In this document: positions 8,976-19,270 of the stretch, piece by piece
Position numbering within the stretch: the first letter of the stretch is position 1
Layout of the letters: each line of letters starts with the position of its first letter
Assembly (NCBI GenBank): GCA_026004615.1
Contig: BPJM01000010.1
Span: 1-64,000 of the forward strand
From: Planctomycetota bacterium
GTDB taxonomy: Bacteria > Planctomycetota > J058 > J103
DNA: 64,000 nt
Direction of reading: 5' to 3'
The notes under the pieces: model-generated
Database searches by the model: none
Told to the model about the DNA's origin: nothing
The model's input: the letters and a program-made list of their open reading frames with translations, nothing else
Made by a program: the position numbers and the translations under genes

Positions 8976-9005
8976 TTCGAGGAGCCGGAGCCGGTGTGCT
9001 ACGAT
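8976..9005 (+). promoter_or_regulatory. possible sigma70-type promoter for the PDZ protein
   Basis: TTCGAG (8976-8981), an 18-base spacer and TACGAT (9000-9005) lie 50 bases ahead of the ATG at 9056. The -35 match is only moderate. Confidence 0.35.
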
Positions 9006-9055
9006 GGCGCTCGCGCCGCGGCCGGAGCGAGGAGCAGGGGCGAGCGGAGCAGCCG

Positions 9056-9748
9056 ATGCTGGACGTCCTGGAGAAGCTGCTGTGGGGGCTCACCGCCCTC
9101 GTCATCGTGGCGGTGGTCGCGCTCGCGGTGGTGATCGAGCCGCGCAGCGCCATCCCGCGCGAGCACATCGACTGGGAGTTCCGGCTCCGCAACGCGCCCG
9201 CCTACCGCGCCGCGGCGGCCGCCGGGGACGTGGCGCTGCCGGAGACCCGCGCGCGCACCTTCGCGCCGGCGGCGGCCGGGCCCGGCACCTCCGCTGGCGG
9301 CACGAGCCCCCCGCGCGCCCAGCCCGGCGCGCCCGGCCCCGAGCGCGCACCTGCGGAGCGCGCGCCGGGCGAGTGGCGGCAGCCCCAGCCGCCGGCCGGC
9401 CAGGTGGTGGGAGGGGTCTATCACGCCCCGCCGGTCTACCTGCCCGCCTCGTGGCAGCGGCGCTACAGCACGTTCCAGGACCTGGTCGACGTCGGGCAGA
9501 CCGCCGCCAGCGATCCGGTCGAGATCGACGGCCAGGAGGCGACCGAGATCACCGCCATCGATCCCGACTCCCCGCTCGCCGCCCACCTCGGGCTGCGCGC
9601 CGGCGACATCATCGTGAAGGTCAACGGCTATCCCGCCGCGCGCTCGCGGGCGCGCGAGCTCTACGAGATCCTGAAGAACGAGCGGGACTTCGAGGTCGAG
9701 ATCATCCGCAACGGCCAGCGCCAGGTGCTCCACTACCAGATCCGGTGA
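9056..9748 (+). CDS. single-pass membrane protein with C-terminal PDZ domain (GspC-like PDZ)
   Basis: A 230-residue protein with one N-terminal membrane helix at about 8-25 and a Pro/Ala-rich linker at about 65-120. The C-terminal PDZ domain (about 150-230) contains GLRAGDIIVKVNGYPA and FEVEIIRNGQRQVLHY. This layout resembles the PDZ of type II secretion GspC-like proteins, which bind partner proteins in the periplasm, but no other gsp gene is nearby. The start M-LDVLEKLLW has GAGCGGAG upstream and gives a normal signal-anchor. It could equally be a regulatory subunit for a periplasmic protease. Confidence 0.65.
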   Translation: MLDVLEKLLWGLTALVIVAVVALAVVIEPRSAIPREHIDWEFRLRNAPAYRAAAAAGDVALPETRARTFAPAAAGPGTSAGGTSPPRAQPGAPGPERAPAERAPGEWRQPQPPAGQVVGGVYHAPPVYLPASWQRRYSTFQDLVDVGQTAASDPVEIDGQEATEITAIDPDSPLAAHLGLRAGDIIVKVNGYPAARSRARELYEILKNERDFEVEIIRNGQRQVLHYQIR

Positions 9749-9913
9749 GCGCCGCCGCCGGGCGCCCCGGCGTTCCTCCTGGCAGCGCGTCTGGCGGGGG
9801 CGCGGCCGGACCGCCAGGCCGTCGCGGAACGGACCGGGCCGTGCGATGCGGGCGGCGGGCCGCCACCGCCCCTGGCAGCCGGAATCGCGCGCCCGGCCGT
9901 CCCCGGCCAGCCC

Positions 9914-11302
<1,389 letters not shown>

Positions 11303-11343
11303 GGTGCTCCAGGCCTGCCCCTGGCCTTCGGTCTATAACGGGC

Positions 11344-11374
11344 AATATATTCGCGCACGGAGGCGATCCTGCAA
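11344..11374 (-). promoter_or_regulatory. possible promoter for the sigma54 regulator gene
   Basis: On the minus strand TTGCAG (11374-11369), a 19-base spacer and TATATT (11349-11344) lie about 40 bases ahead of the ATG. This is an AT-rich island in a very GC-rich setting. The spacer is longer than ideal. Confidence 0.35.
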
Positions 11375-11447
11375 GACCGCGCCGCCGCGCCGCCCCCACC
11401 GGGCCCCGGCCACGGCAGGGCAACCGCCCGCGGTCCCGCCCCCCGCC

Positions 11448-12965
11448 TCACGGCACCGCGAGCATCGCCCCCACCATCCGGTCCTGCAACTGCCGTGCAG
11501 CACCCGCGCCCCCGGGCAGCCCGTTCGTGAGGATCGAGAAGACCAGGGTGCGCCCCCCCGGCCGGGCCGGCAGGATGTAGCCGCTGAGCGCGCTCACCCC
11601 CTCGATGGTGCCGGTCTTGGCGCGCACCCGAGCCGCTCCTGGCATGCCGGAAAACCGCCTGGCGAGCGTGCCGTCCTCGCCCCCGATGGGGAGCGAGGCG
11701 ATGAACGGATTGGCGTGCGGTCCCAGCGCCATCGCGCGCAACAGCGTAGCGACGGCGCGCGGGCTCGCCCGGTTGGTGCGCGCTAGCCCCGAGCCGTCGG
11801 CGATCTCGAGCTCGGCCGGCTCGACGCCGAGCCCCAGTGCGAAACCGCGCACCGCCGCCGCCCCGCGCGCGAAGCTGCCCGGCTCACCCCCCTGCGCACC
11901 CAGCGCCTTGAAGACCATCTCCGCCCAGCAGTTCTGGCTGCGCTTGTTGATCACCGGCAGGGCCTGCGCCAGCAGCGAGACGTGCACCGCCAGCGGCTGC
12001 AGCTGCTGCTCGCCCGCCCGCCCGGGCGGCGGCTCGTCCGGCTCGGCGAGTCGCGTCCGCCCGGTCACCTCGACCCCCTCCTCCGCCAGACAGCGGCGCA
12101 ACACCTCTACCACCACCAGCGCCGGCTCGTGCAGCGCCACGCTGGTGACCAGCGGCGCCGCCCCCACCCGCACCGTTCCCCGCACCACGATGGTGTGCGT
12201 GCCGGGCCGGCGGCCCACCGCGATCAGATGCTTGTCGTCCGCCCCCACCGTCAGGCAGCGATTGTCCAGCTCGAACAGCGCGCACGCTGGAGACAGCCGC
12301 ACCCGGGCCGGCGCGCCCGGCGCCGGCCCGGGCGCCACCTCCACATCCACGCAGCCATCGTTCAGGTTGAGCGCGGCCACCGGCGCCGCATACCAGCGGT
12401 CGAGCTGATCCGCAGGCCAGTCCGGATGCTGCAGCTGGCGGTCGAAGCGGCGCGCATCCGCCACCAGATCCCCCCGCACCTCGGTGATGCCCGCCTCGCG
12501 CACCGAACGCGCCAGCCGCCGCAGTGCCCCTTCGGGCTCGCCGTCGAGCCGCGCCCCCAGACACGGATCCCCCCCGCCCACCAGCACCAGGTCGCCGAGC
12601 AGGACCGTGCCCGCGAGCGTGCCCCGGCGCACGAGCCATGTCTCGAAGCGGTACCCCGCACCCAGCAGCCCCAGCGCCGCCGCCGTGGTGAAGAGCTTGG
12701 TGTTGGAGGCGAGCACCAGCGGCCGTCCGGCCTCCCGCGCGTAGAGCACCTGGCCGCTGCCGAGATCGAGCACCTGTACCCCGAGCTGCCCCTCGCCCAC
12801 GACCTCGGGACGGAGCAACCCATCCAGCCGCGCGCGCAGCTCGGCGGCCGCCGCCTCGAGCGCGCTGCCCGTGTCCGCGCCCGCGGCCAGAGCCGGCCGG
12901 GGCCCCAGAGCGACGAGCAGCAACGCGCACAAGACCCACCGTCCCGGTCCCCGCCTCGGGCGCAT
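11448..12965 (-). CDS. dacB: D-alanyl-D-alanine carboxypeptidase/endopeptidase (PBP4 family)
   Basis: A 505-residue class C low-molecular-weight penicillin-binding protein (peptidase S13) that trims or cuts peptidoglycan cross-links in the periplasm. A signal peptide (1-28, ending in ALAAGA) is followed by the three active-site motifs: SNTK with Ser87 and Lys90, SQN at 343-345 and KTG at 450-452. The long insertion between the first two motifs is typical of the family. ADGSGLARTN (389-398) matches the conserved DGSGL segment. Length and motif spacing fit DacB. It is the most downstream gene of a minus-strand series. Confidence 0.88.
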   Translation of the reverse strand: MRPRRGPGRWVLCALLLVALGPRPALAAGADTGSALEAAAAELRARLDGLLRPEVVGEGQLGVQVLDLGSGQVLYAREAGRPLVLASNTKLFTTAAALGLLGAGYRFETWLVRRGTLAGTVLLGDLVLVGGGDPCLGARLDGEPEGALRRLARSVREAGITEVRGDLVADARRFDRQLQHPDWPADQLDRWYAAPVAALNLNDGCVDVEVAPGPAPGAPARVRLSPACALFELDNRCLTVGADDKHLIAVGRRPGTHTIVVRGTVRVGAAPLVTSVALHEPALVVVEVLRRCLAEEGVEVTGRTRLAEPDEPPPGRAGEQQLQPLAVHVSLLAQALPVINKRSQNCWAEMVFKALGAQGGEPGSFARGAAAVRGFALGLGVEPAELEIADGSGLARTNRASPRAVATLLRAMALGPHANPFIASLPIGGEDGTLARRFSGMPGAARVRAKTGTIEGVSALSGYILPARPGGRTLVFSILTNGLPGGAGAARQLQDRMVGAMLAVP

Positions 12966-13026
12966 CGGCCTTGCCCCTCCGAGTTCCTGCCGCCTCCCAC
13001 CCCGCCCGCCTGCCGCGGGCTCCCGT

Positions 13027-14310
13027 TCAGCGCTCGACGCGCAGCGCGGCCAGCAGCTGCTGCTCCAGCAGCCCCGGCAGCGGGCGGCGACCCCACAGCC
13101 GCAGGTGGAGCACCGCCTGCTCCAGGCGGAGCAGGTGGTGGATCTCCTGCATCGCGAGTCCGCGATCGGAATACGCCGTCTCCAGCCGCACCGCAGGCCG
13201 GCCGGCCACGCGCCCCCGCACGAGCGGCGCCGCCACCAGGTCGGGATGCTCTCGCTGCAGGTGCTCGAGCAACACCTCCGGCACCGCGTAGGGATAGCCC
13301 AGCCCCTCGAGCGGCACCCGCACGATCTGCAGCCGCAGGGGCGCGCCCGCCGGTCCTAGCACCACCGCGTGCGCCCCGCGCTCCAGCTCCTGCCACCCCG
13401 CCGGCACCGCCAGCCGGACGCCCACCGGCTCGAGCCACCGCTCCACCGCAGCTCCGCCCGCCAGCGCTCGCATCGCCAGCTCCTCTAGCGGCGAGCGAGG
13501 CGCGCCCCCGGCGGGCGCGCCCGTGCCCCCGGCGTCCCCTCCGCCCAGGCGCGCGGCGAGCGCCCGCGCTCCCTCCACCCCCAGCACCGCGGCCGTGCCC
13601 AGCGCCAGGAGCAGCAGCAGCGCCGCCAGCGCGCGCCGGACGCCCCCCGCGCGCTCCCCGACCCGCAGCGGCAGCAGCAGGCCGAGCAGCGCGCCCACGA
13701 GCGCTCCGCCGCCATGCGCGGCGTTGCCGACCTCGAGTCCCACCGTCTCGGCGAGCAGGTGGTTGTAGACCAGCCCCCCGCACAACACGGCGACCAGCAA
13801 CACCCCCATCCGCACCGCCAGGCGACGTAGCGCGCTCCGGCGCGCACAACCGGCGAGCAGCGCTCCGAGCAGCGCCAGCGCCGCTCCCGAGGCCCCGACC
13901 CCGAGCCCACCCTCGAGCGCCGCCGCGAGCCCCGCCCCCACGGCGCCGAGCAGCAGCAGCGTCCCGAGCCCACCCGCCCCGAACAACGCCTCCGCCAGGC
14001 GCCCGAGCACCCGCAGGGCGAGCAGGTTGAGGCCCAGGTGCACCAGGTCGTGGTGCAGCAACGCCGAGGCGAGCAGCCGCCAGCGCTCGGGCGGCTCGAG
14101 CGCCTCGCGCTGCACCGCCCCGAGCGCGTGCAGCACCGGCGCGGGCAGGGGCTCGTACCAGCGGTACCCCCCGCCGCTCGCCTCCTGCAGCGCCCAGGCG
14201 AGCAGCAGATGCACCGTCGCCAGCAGCACCACCACCGCCCAGCTCACAGGGGCACGCGCCTGCAGCAGCGCCTGCAACCGCTCGCGCCCCTCGCCCAGCC
14301 CCGCCCGCAC
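13027..14310 (-). CDS. rhomboid family intramembrane serine protease with C-terminal soluble domain
   Basis: A 427-residue protein. Residues 20-245 hold the membrane core with HHDLVHLGLN (the HxxxN pair, 91 and 95), the catalytic serine 141 in GVGASGA and the catalytic histidine 199 in NAAHGG, forming the Ser-His dyad of rhomboids. After a Gly/Ala-rich linker at about 260-275, a soluble domain of about 150 residues follows (RLAVPAGWQELERGAHAVVL, then a segment with YPYAVPEVLLEHL). It resembles a lipoprotein-like beta domain of unknown function. Its start lies three bases after the rarA stop. Substrates are unknown. Confidence 0.8.
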   Translation of the reverse strand: MRAGLGEGRERLQALLQARAPVSWAVVVLLATVHLLLAWALQEASGGGYRWYEPLPAPVLHALGAVQREALEPPERWRLLASALLHHDLVHLGLNLLALRVLGRLAEALFGAGGLGTLLLLGAVGAGLAAALEGGLGVGASGAALALLGALLAGCARRSALRRLAVRMGVLLVAVLCGGLVYNHLLAETVGLEVGNAAHGGGALVGALLGLLLPLRVGERAGGVRRALAALLLLLALGTAAVLGVEGARALAARLGGGDAGGTGAPAGGAPRSPLEELAMRALAGGAAVERWLEPVGVRLAVPAGWQELERGAHAVVLGPAGAPLRLQIVRVPLEGLGYPYAVPEVLLEHLQREHPDLVAAPLVRGRVAGRPAVRLETAYSDRGLAMQEIHHLLRLEQAVLHLRLWGRRPLPGLLEQQLLAALRVER

Positions 14311-14313
14311 TCC

Positions 14314-15732
14314 TCAGCCCTCTCGGGCGGAGCCGCCCGCAGGCGCCTCGCCCTGCCCGGCCCTGCTCGCCTCACCGGCAGCCGCGCGCGCCGCGGCCCG
14401 CACCCGCGCGCACTCCGCCAGCCGCTCCCGGAGCCGGACCTCGAAGCCGCGCCCGCCGGGCTCGTAGCAGCGCCAGCCGCGCAGCTCCGCGGGCAGGTAG
14501 TCCTGCACCCCGATCCCATCCGGCCGGCGGTGCGGGTTTTCGTAGCCCTCGCCATAGCCGAGCTCGCGCATGAGCGCGGTCGGCGCGTTGCGCAGGTGCA
14601 GCGGCACCGGGTAGGCGGGCCGCTGCCGCACCTGCCGCTGCGCCTCCAGGTAGGCGCGCTCCAGGGCATCGGACTTGGGCGCCGCCGCCAGGTAGACGCA
14701 CGCCTGGGCGAGCGCGAGCGCGCACTCCGGCATGCCGACCCGCTCGGCGGCCTGCGCCGCCGCCACCGCCTGCACCAGCGCCTGTGGATCGGCCAGCCCG
14801 ACATCCTCGCTCGCCGCCCGGATCAGGCGCCGGGCGATGTACAGGGGGTCCTCGCCCCCCTCCAGCATCCGCGCCAGCCAGTACAGCGCCGCATCCGGAT
14901 CGCTGCCGCGTACCGCCTTGTGCAGCGCCGAGATCGCATCGAAGTGCGCCTCGCCCGCCCGGTCGTAGGCCACCGTCCGGCCGAGCGCGGCGCGCTCGAT
15001 CAGCTCGGGCTCCAGCCGCCGCGCGCCCGCCGGCTCACGCGCCAGCACGCGCGCTGCGGTCTCCAGCACCGTCAGCGCCACCCGCGCATCCCCGCCCGCG
15101 ATCTGCGCCAGGCGCTCCAGCGCCGGTGCGGCGGCCTGGATGCCGAGCTCGCCCAGCCCCCGCTCGCGGTCCTGCAGCGCCCGCCGGCACAGCACCACCA
15201 GGTCGGCAGGCGCAAGCGGTTCCAGCACCACCACCCGCGCGCGCGAGCGCAAGGGCGGGATGACGGTGAAGCTCGGGTTCTCCGTCGTGGCGCCCACCAG
15301 CACCAGGGTCCCCGCCTCCACCGCCGGCAGCAGCGCGTCCTGCTGTGCCTTGCTGAAGCGGTGGATCTCGTCGAGGAACAACAGCGTGCCGCGCCGCTCT
15401 TGCCGCCAGCGCCGCTCGGCCTCGGCCGCCACCGCGCGCACCTGCTGCACCCCGCTCGCGGTGGCGCTGAGCTGTACGAACCGCATGCCGCCCCGACCGG
15501 CCAGCAGCCGCGCCAGCGTCGTCTTGCCACAGCCCGGCGGCCCCCACAGGATGAGCGACGGGATCTCGCCCCGCTCCAGCAGCGCCCGCAACAGAGCTCC
15601 CTCGGCCAGCAGGTGGCGCTGGCCCACCAGCTCCTCGAGCGTGCGGGGGCGCATCCGCTCGGCGAGCGGTACCGTGCGCCTCGCCCCCGGCGCGCCCGCC
15701 TCCGGCTCTGCAACCGGGAACAGCTCTACCAT
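14314..15732 (-). CDS. rarA: replication-associated recombination protein A (RarA/MgsA AAA+ ATPase)
   Basis: A clamp-loader-like AAA+ ATPase of about 472 residues that acts at stalled replication forks. It has the N-terminal PLAERMRPRTLEELVGQ, Walker A GPPGCGKTT, Walker B LLFLDEIHRFSKAQQDALL, sensor 1 GATTENPSF and the C-terminal tetramerisation region (GSDPDAALYWLARML, ALMRELGYG). The C-terminus carries an extra 40-residue charged tail. ATG 15732 is preferred over GTG 15741 because the AAGG motif lies at a better distance. The rhomboid gene follows at once, so the two are probably co-transcribed. Confidence 0.9.
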   Translation of the reverse strand: MVELFPVAEPEAGAPGARRTVPLAERMRPRTLEELVGQRHLLAEGALLRALLERGEIPSLILWGPPGCGKTTLARLLAGRGGMRFVQLSATASGVQQVRAVAAEAERRWRQERRGTLLFLDEIHRFSKAQQDALLPAVEAGTLVLVGATTENPSFTVIPPLRSRARVVVLEPLAPADLVVLCRRALQDRERGLGELGIQAAAPALERLAQIAGGDARVALTVLETAARVLAREPAGARRLEPELIERAALGRTVAYDRAGEAHFDAISALHKAVRGSDPDAALYWLARMLEGGEDPLYIARRLIRAASEDVGLADPQALVQAVAAAQAAERVGMPECALALAQACVYLAAAPKSDALERAYLEAQRQVRQRPAYPVPLHLRNAPTALMRELGYGEGYENPHRRPDGIGVQDYLPAELRGWRCYEPGGRGFEVRLRERLAECARVRAAARAAAGEASRAGQGEAPAGGSAREG

Positions 15733-15775
15733 GGCCGCCACCGCCTTGCGCGCCCCGGCGCGGCGCAGCGCTTGC

Positions 15776-16786
15776 CTATCCCAGCGCGCCCGCGAACACC
15801 CGGTAGAAGTTGCCGAACAGCACCTTGTCGAGCACCGCCCCGCTCAGCCCCGCCGCGCGCAACCGCTCGCAGAGGAGCGGAAAACAACCCGGATCCTCCG
15901 CTCCCTCCGGTCCGCTGGGGATGCCGTCGAAGTCGGTGCCGATGCCCACGTGGTCCTCGCCCGCGCGCTCCAGCAGCGCCAGCACGTGCGCCACCACGTC
16001 GTCCATGCTCGCGCGCCCCGGCCCGGCACCGCCCGGCGCCCGCAGGAACTCCGGATAGAAGTTGACCCCGATCACCCCGCCGCTCTTGGCGATGGCGCGG
16101 ATCTGCTCGTCGGTCAGATTGCGCGGGTGCTCGCACAGCGCGCGCGCGTTGGAGTGCGAGGCGATCACCGGCCGCCTCACCAGCTCCATCAGATCCCAGA
16201 AGCAGCTCTCGCTCAGGTGCGAGACGTCGATCACCATCCGGAGCCGCTCCATCTCGCGCACCACCGCGCGCCCGAACGAGGTGAGCCGCCCGCCGGCCGC
16301 CGCCTCGCCGCAACCGTCCGCGATCGCGTTGCGCCCGTTCCAGACCAGCCCCATCGCACGCACCCCGAGCCGATGGTAGGTGCGCAGCAGCTCCAGGTGC
16401 TCCAGGCACGCCAGGCCGTTCTCGATGCTGAGCACCAGCGCCGTACGCCCCGCGGCGAGCAGGCGCTCGAGCGCCGCCGCCTCGTGCACCACCGCCACCC
16501 GCCCGCCGCTCAACTCCTCCAGGCGGTGGGCGAGGTCGATCATGCGCAGGGTCCGCACCACCGGATGCTCACCCCTGAGGTCGCGGGTGAACAGCGCGCA
16601 CACCAGCACCCCGACCCCGCCCCGCTCGATGCGCGGCAGATCGTAGTGGCGCCAGGGACCCGCACCGCGCCCGCCGGTGAAGCCCTCCGGCGACTCCTCC
16701 AGCAGCCGCGCCAGCAGGTCGGAGTGGCAGTCCCACACCCGCACCCTGGCCGCCCCCCGGCTCGCTCCTGCCGCAGCCACCGCCAC
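15776..16786 (-). CDS. membrane dipeptidase (peptidase M19 family)
   Basis: A 336-residue zinc amidohydrolase-fold dipeptidase. The metal-binding motif is DCHSD near residue 20, with further ligands in LSIENGL and DVSHLSE and in the ASHSNARAL segment. The late GIGTDFDGIP motif is also typical of renal-dipeptidase homologues. Such enzymes split dipeptides, including some D-amino acid dipeptides from cell-wall turnover. There is no signal peptide, so the bacterial form is probably cytoplasmic. The start is GTG 16786 or GTG 16780. It lies 12 bases after asd on the same strand. Confidence 0.85.
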   Translation of the reverse strand: MAVAAAGASRGAARVRVWDCHSDLLARLLEESPEGFTGGRGAGPWRHYDLPRIERGGVGVLVCALFTRDLRGEHPVVRTLRMIDLAHRLEELSGGRVAVVHEAAALERLLAAGRTALVLSIENGLACLEHLELLRTYHRLGVRAMGLVWNGRNAIADGCGEAAAGGRLTSFGRAVVREMERLRMVIDVSHLSESCFWDLMELVRRPVIASHSNARALCEHPRNLTDEQIRAIAKSGGVIGVNFYPEFLRAPGGAGPGRASMDDVVAHVLALLERAGEDHVGIGTDFDGIPSGPEGAEDPGCFPLLCERLRAAGLSGAVLDKVLFGNFYRVFAGALG

Positions 16787-16798
16787 GCGTCCCTGGCC

Positions 16799-17818
16799 CT
16801 ACGCCGGCTCGGGCTCGAGTGCGAGCACCAGCTCGGCGATCTGCACCGCGTTCAGCGCCGCGCCCTTGAGCAGCTGGTCCCCGACTGCCCACAACACGAG
16901 CCCCCGCGGGTGCGAGGCGTCCGCCCGGATGCGGCCCACCTGCACCAGGTCACAGCCCGAGGCCGAGCGCGGCATCGGGTAGCGGCCGGCCTGCGGCTCG
17001 TCCACCAGCTCGACCCCCGGGGCGCCGGCGAGGATCGCACGCGCGCGCTCGGGCAACAGCGGCTCGCGGAACTCCAGGTGCAGGGCGACCGAGTGCGCGC
17101 GCGGCACCGGCACCCGCACGCAGGTCGCGGAGACGCGCAGTTCCGGAAGGCCGAGGATCTTGCGCGTCTCGCGGGCGATCTTGTGTTCCTCCCGCGTGTA
17201 CCCGTCCTCGAGGAAGACATCCACCTGCGGGATCACGTTGTGCGCCAGCGGGTGCGGCAGCACCACGGGCGGCGGCAATGGCTCGCCCGCCACCGCCGCT
17301 GCGAGCTGCGCCTGCAGCTCGGCGAGCGCGCGCGCGCCCGCGCCGGAGGCGGCCTGGTAGCTGGCGACGACCATGCGTTCCAGAGCCGCCTCGCGGTGCA
17401 GCGGCGCGACCGCCATGAGCGCGATGATCGTGGTGCAGTTGGGATTGGCCAGGATCCCGCGGTGGGCGCGCGCCGCTTCCGGATTGATCTCGGGGACCAC
17501 CAGCGGCACCGCCGGCTCCATGCGGAAGGCGCTCGAGTTGTCGACCACCAGCGCCCCGGCGGCGGCCGCCGCCGGCGCCACCGCCCGCGCGACCTCCGCG
17601 CCCGCGCTCGACAGCACCAGCTCCAGCCCCCGCAGTGCCGCCGCCGACAGGGGCTCGACCACCAGCTCCTCGCCCGCGAAACCGAGCCGCCGGCCCGCCG
17701 AACGGGCCGAGGCGAACAGCCGCAGCTCCGCCACCGGAAAGCGGCGCCGCTCGAGCACCCGCAGGAGCTCCTGGCCGACCGCACCCGTCGCGCCGACGAT
17801 TCCGACCCGGTATCCCAC
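16799..17818 (-). CDS. asd: aspartate-semialdehyde dehydrogenase
   Basis: A 339-residue enzyme that reduces beta-aspartyl phosphate to aspartate semialdehyde with NADPH, the branch point to lysine/diaminopimelate, threonine and methionine. It shows the N-terminal dinucleotide motif GIVGATGAVGQ, the catalytic cysteine in NPNCTT, QAASGAG in the active-site region, and a conserved basic segment. I chose GTG 17818 rather than ATG 17860 because GGAGGG lies just upstream and the length then equals the family norm. Its place beside rarA and dacB suits cell-wall precursor supply but is not proof of co-regulation. Confidence 0.92.
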   Translation of the reverse strand: MGYRVGIVGATGAVGQELLRVLERRRFPVAELRLFASARSAGRRLGFAGEELVVEPLSAAALRGLELVLSSAGAEVARAVAPAAAAAGALVVDNSSAFRMEPAVPLVVPEINPEAARAHRGILANPNCTTIIALMAVAPLHREAALERMVVASYQAASGAGARALAELQAQLAAAVAGEPLPPPVVLPHPLAHNVIPQVDVFLEDGYTREEHKIARETRKILGLPELRVSATCVRVPVPRAHSVALHLEFREPLLPERARAILAGAPGVELVDEPQAGRYPMPRSASGCDLVQVGRIRADASHPRGLVLWAVGDQLLKGAALNAVQIAELVLALEPEPA

Positions 17819-18066
17819 GCGCGCCCTCCGCGCTCGCTCCACCCCGCCGGAAGCAGGCATCGTAGGTCCCCGGACCGGCCAGCGTCAAACCGCGCGCCGC
17901 CCGCATCACGGCACCGCGCGGTCCCCTTCGGCCCGGGCTCCGCGCACCGCGGAGCGCGAGCGAGCCGTGGCGCCAGCGAGCGCTCGGGCACCGCCCCCGC
18001 GCGGCGTGGCCGCTCCGCCGCCCCGGCGCTACTTCGCCGGGCGCGTGCTGGCGGCGCCGGATCCCC

Positions 18067-19218
18067 CTAGATCGCGGGCACCTGCTGGGTCAGGCAGTGC
18101 ACCGCTCCCAGGCCCAGCACCAGATCGCGACTCGGGATGGGCACCAGTTGGTGACGCGGCAGCGCACTCTGCAGCACGTGCATCGCCTCGACATCGGCAC
18201 GCGGCTCGAACGCCGGCACCAGCACGGTGCCGTTGGCGATCAGGAAGTTGGCATAGCTCGCCGGCAGCAGCTCGCCCCGCTCGTTCTCTACATCCGGTGG
18301 CATCGGCAACTGGATGATGCGGAACGGACGGCCGTCGGCATCCCGGAAGCGATGCAGCCGTTCCAGGTTGGCCTGCAGCGGGTGGTAGTTCGGGTGCGCG
18401 GGATCGGACTCGACCGCGCACACGATGGTGTCCGGCGCGACGAAGCGGGCGACGTCATCGACGTGGCCGTCGGTGTCGTCGCCTGCGATCCCCGCCTCCA
18501 GCCAGAGCACCTGCTCCACTCCCAGGCAGCGCTCGAGCAGCCGCTCGATCTGCTCCCGCCCCAGCCCGGGATTGCGGTTGGGGTGCAACAGGCACTGCTC
18601 CGTCACCAGCACACTACCCCGGCCGTTGACCTCGATGGCGCCGCCTTCCAGCACCGCTCCCGCCTCGAACAGCGGAGCCCCCAGCCAGTCCGCCATCCGC
18701 GCGGCGAGCGCCGCATCCTGCTCCCAGGGCGGGTACTTGCCGCCCCAGGCGTTGAATCGCCAGCGCACCGCCGCCCGCTCCCGCCGGCGGCCTGCCCCGG
18801 ACGGCCCTGCGGCCGCACGCTCGCGCACCACGAAGGTGGCACCGGTGTCGCGCACCCAGGAGTCGTCGGTCGGCCACTCCAGCAGGTGCACCTGCGCGAG
18901 CGGCACCCCGAGATCGGCCAGCTGCGCGCCCACCCGCGCGGCGCCGCCCTCGGGCGGCACGACCAGGAAGACGTGTTCGACCGCGGCCAGCGCATCGATC
19001 ATCTCGGCGAACGCGCGCTCGACCTGCTCCAGCCGGCCTGGCCACGTCTCGGCGTTGTGCGGCCACACCAGCCACACCCCGAGCTGCGGCGCCCATTCCG
19101 GCGGCATGGCGTAGCCGAGATCCCGAGGCGAGAGCGTCTCGCCGCTCGCCGCGCCACCGCCCGGGCGCTCGCACCCGCACGCGGCCGGCGCCTCGTCCCG
19201 CTCGCCCTCTGCGCTCAC
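18067..19218 (-). CDS. aguA: agmatine deiminase
   Basis: A 383-residue member of the agmatine/peptidyl-arginine deiminase family, converting agmatine to N-carbamoylputrescine and ammonia. The key features are WPHNAETW near the start, DDSWVRDTGATFVV, GGAIEVNGRGSVL, DDTDGHVDDVARF, and the catalytic cysteine in LGAVHCLTQQ near the C-terminus. The start is GTG 19218, with AGAGGG eight bases upstream. It leaves an N-terminal tail of about 40 residues before the conserved AMPPEW. It lies 52 bases downstream of aguB on the same strand; together they complete the agmatine route to putrescine. Confidence 0.9.
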   Translation of the reverse strand: MSAEGERDEAPAACGCERPGGGAASGETLSPRDLGYAMPPEWAPQLGVWLVWPHNAETWPGRLEQVERAFAEMIDALAAVEHVFLVVPPEGGAARVGAQLADLGVPLAQVHLLEWPTDDSWVRDTGATFVVRERAAAGPSGAGRRRERAAVRWRFNAWGGKYPPWEQDAALAARMADWLGAPLFEAGAVLEGGAIEVNGRGSVLVTEQCLLHPNRNPGLGREQIERLLERCLGVEQVLWLEAGIAGDDTDGHVDDVARFVAPDTIVCAVESDPAHPNYHPLQANLERLHRFRDADGRPFRIIQLPMPPDVENERGELLPASYANFLIANGTVLVPAFEPRADVEAMHVLQSALPRHQLVPIPSRDLVLGLGAVHCLTQQVPAI

Positions 19219-19270
19219 CGGCTCGCCCTCTTCGAAGCGGCCCGCCGGGCCGGACGCCCCGCAGGCCGCG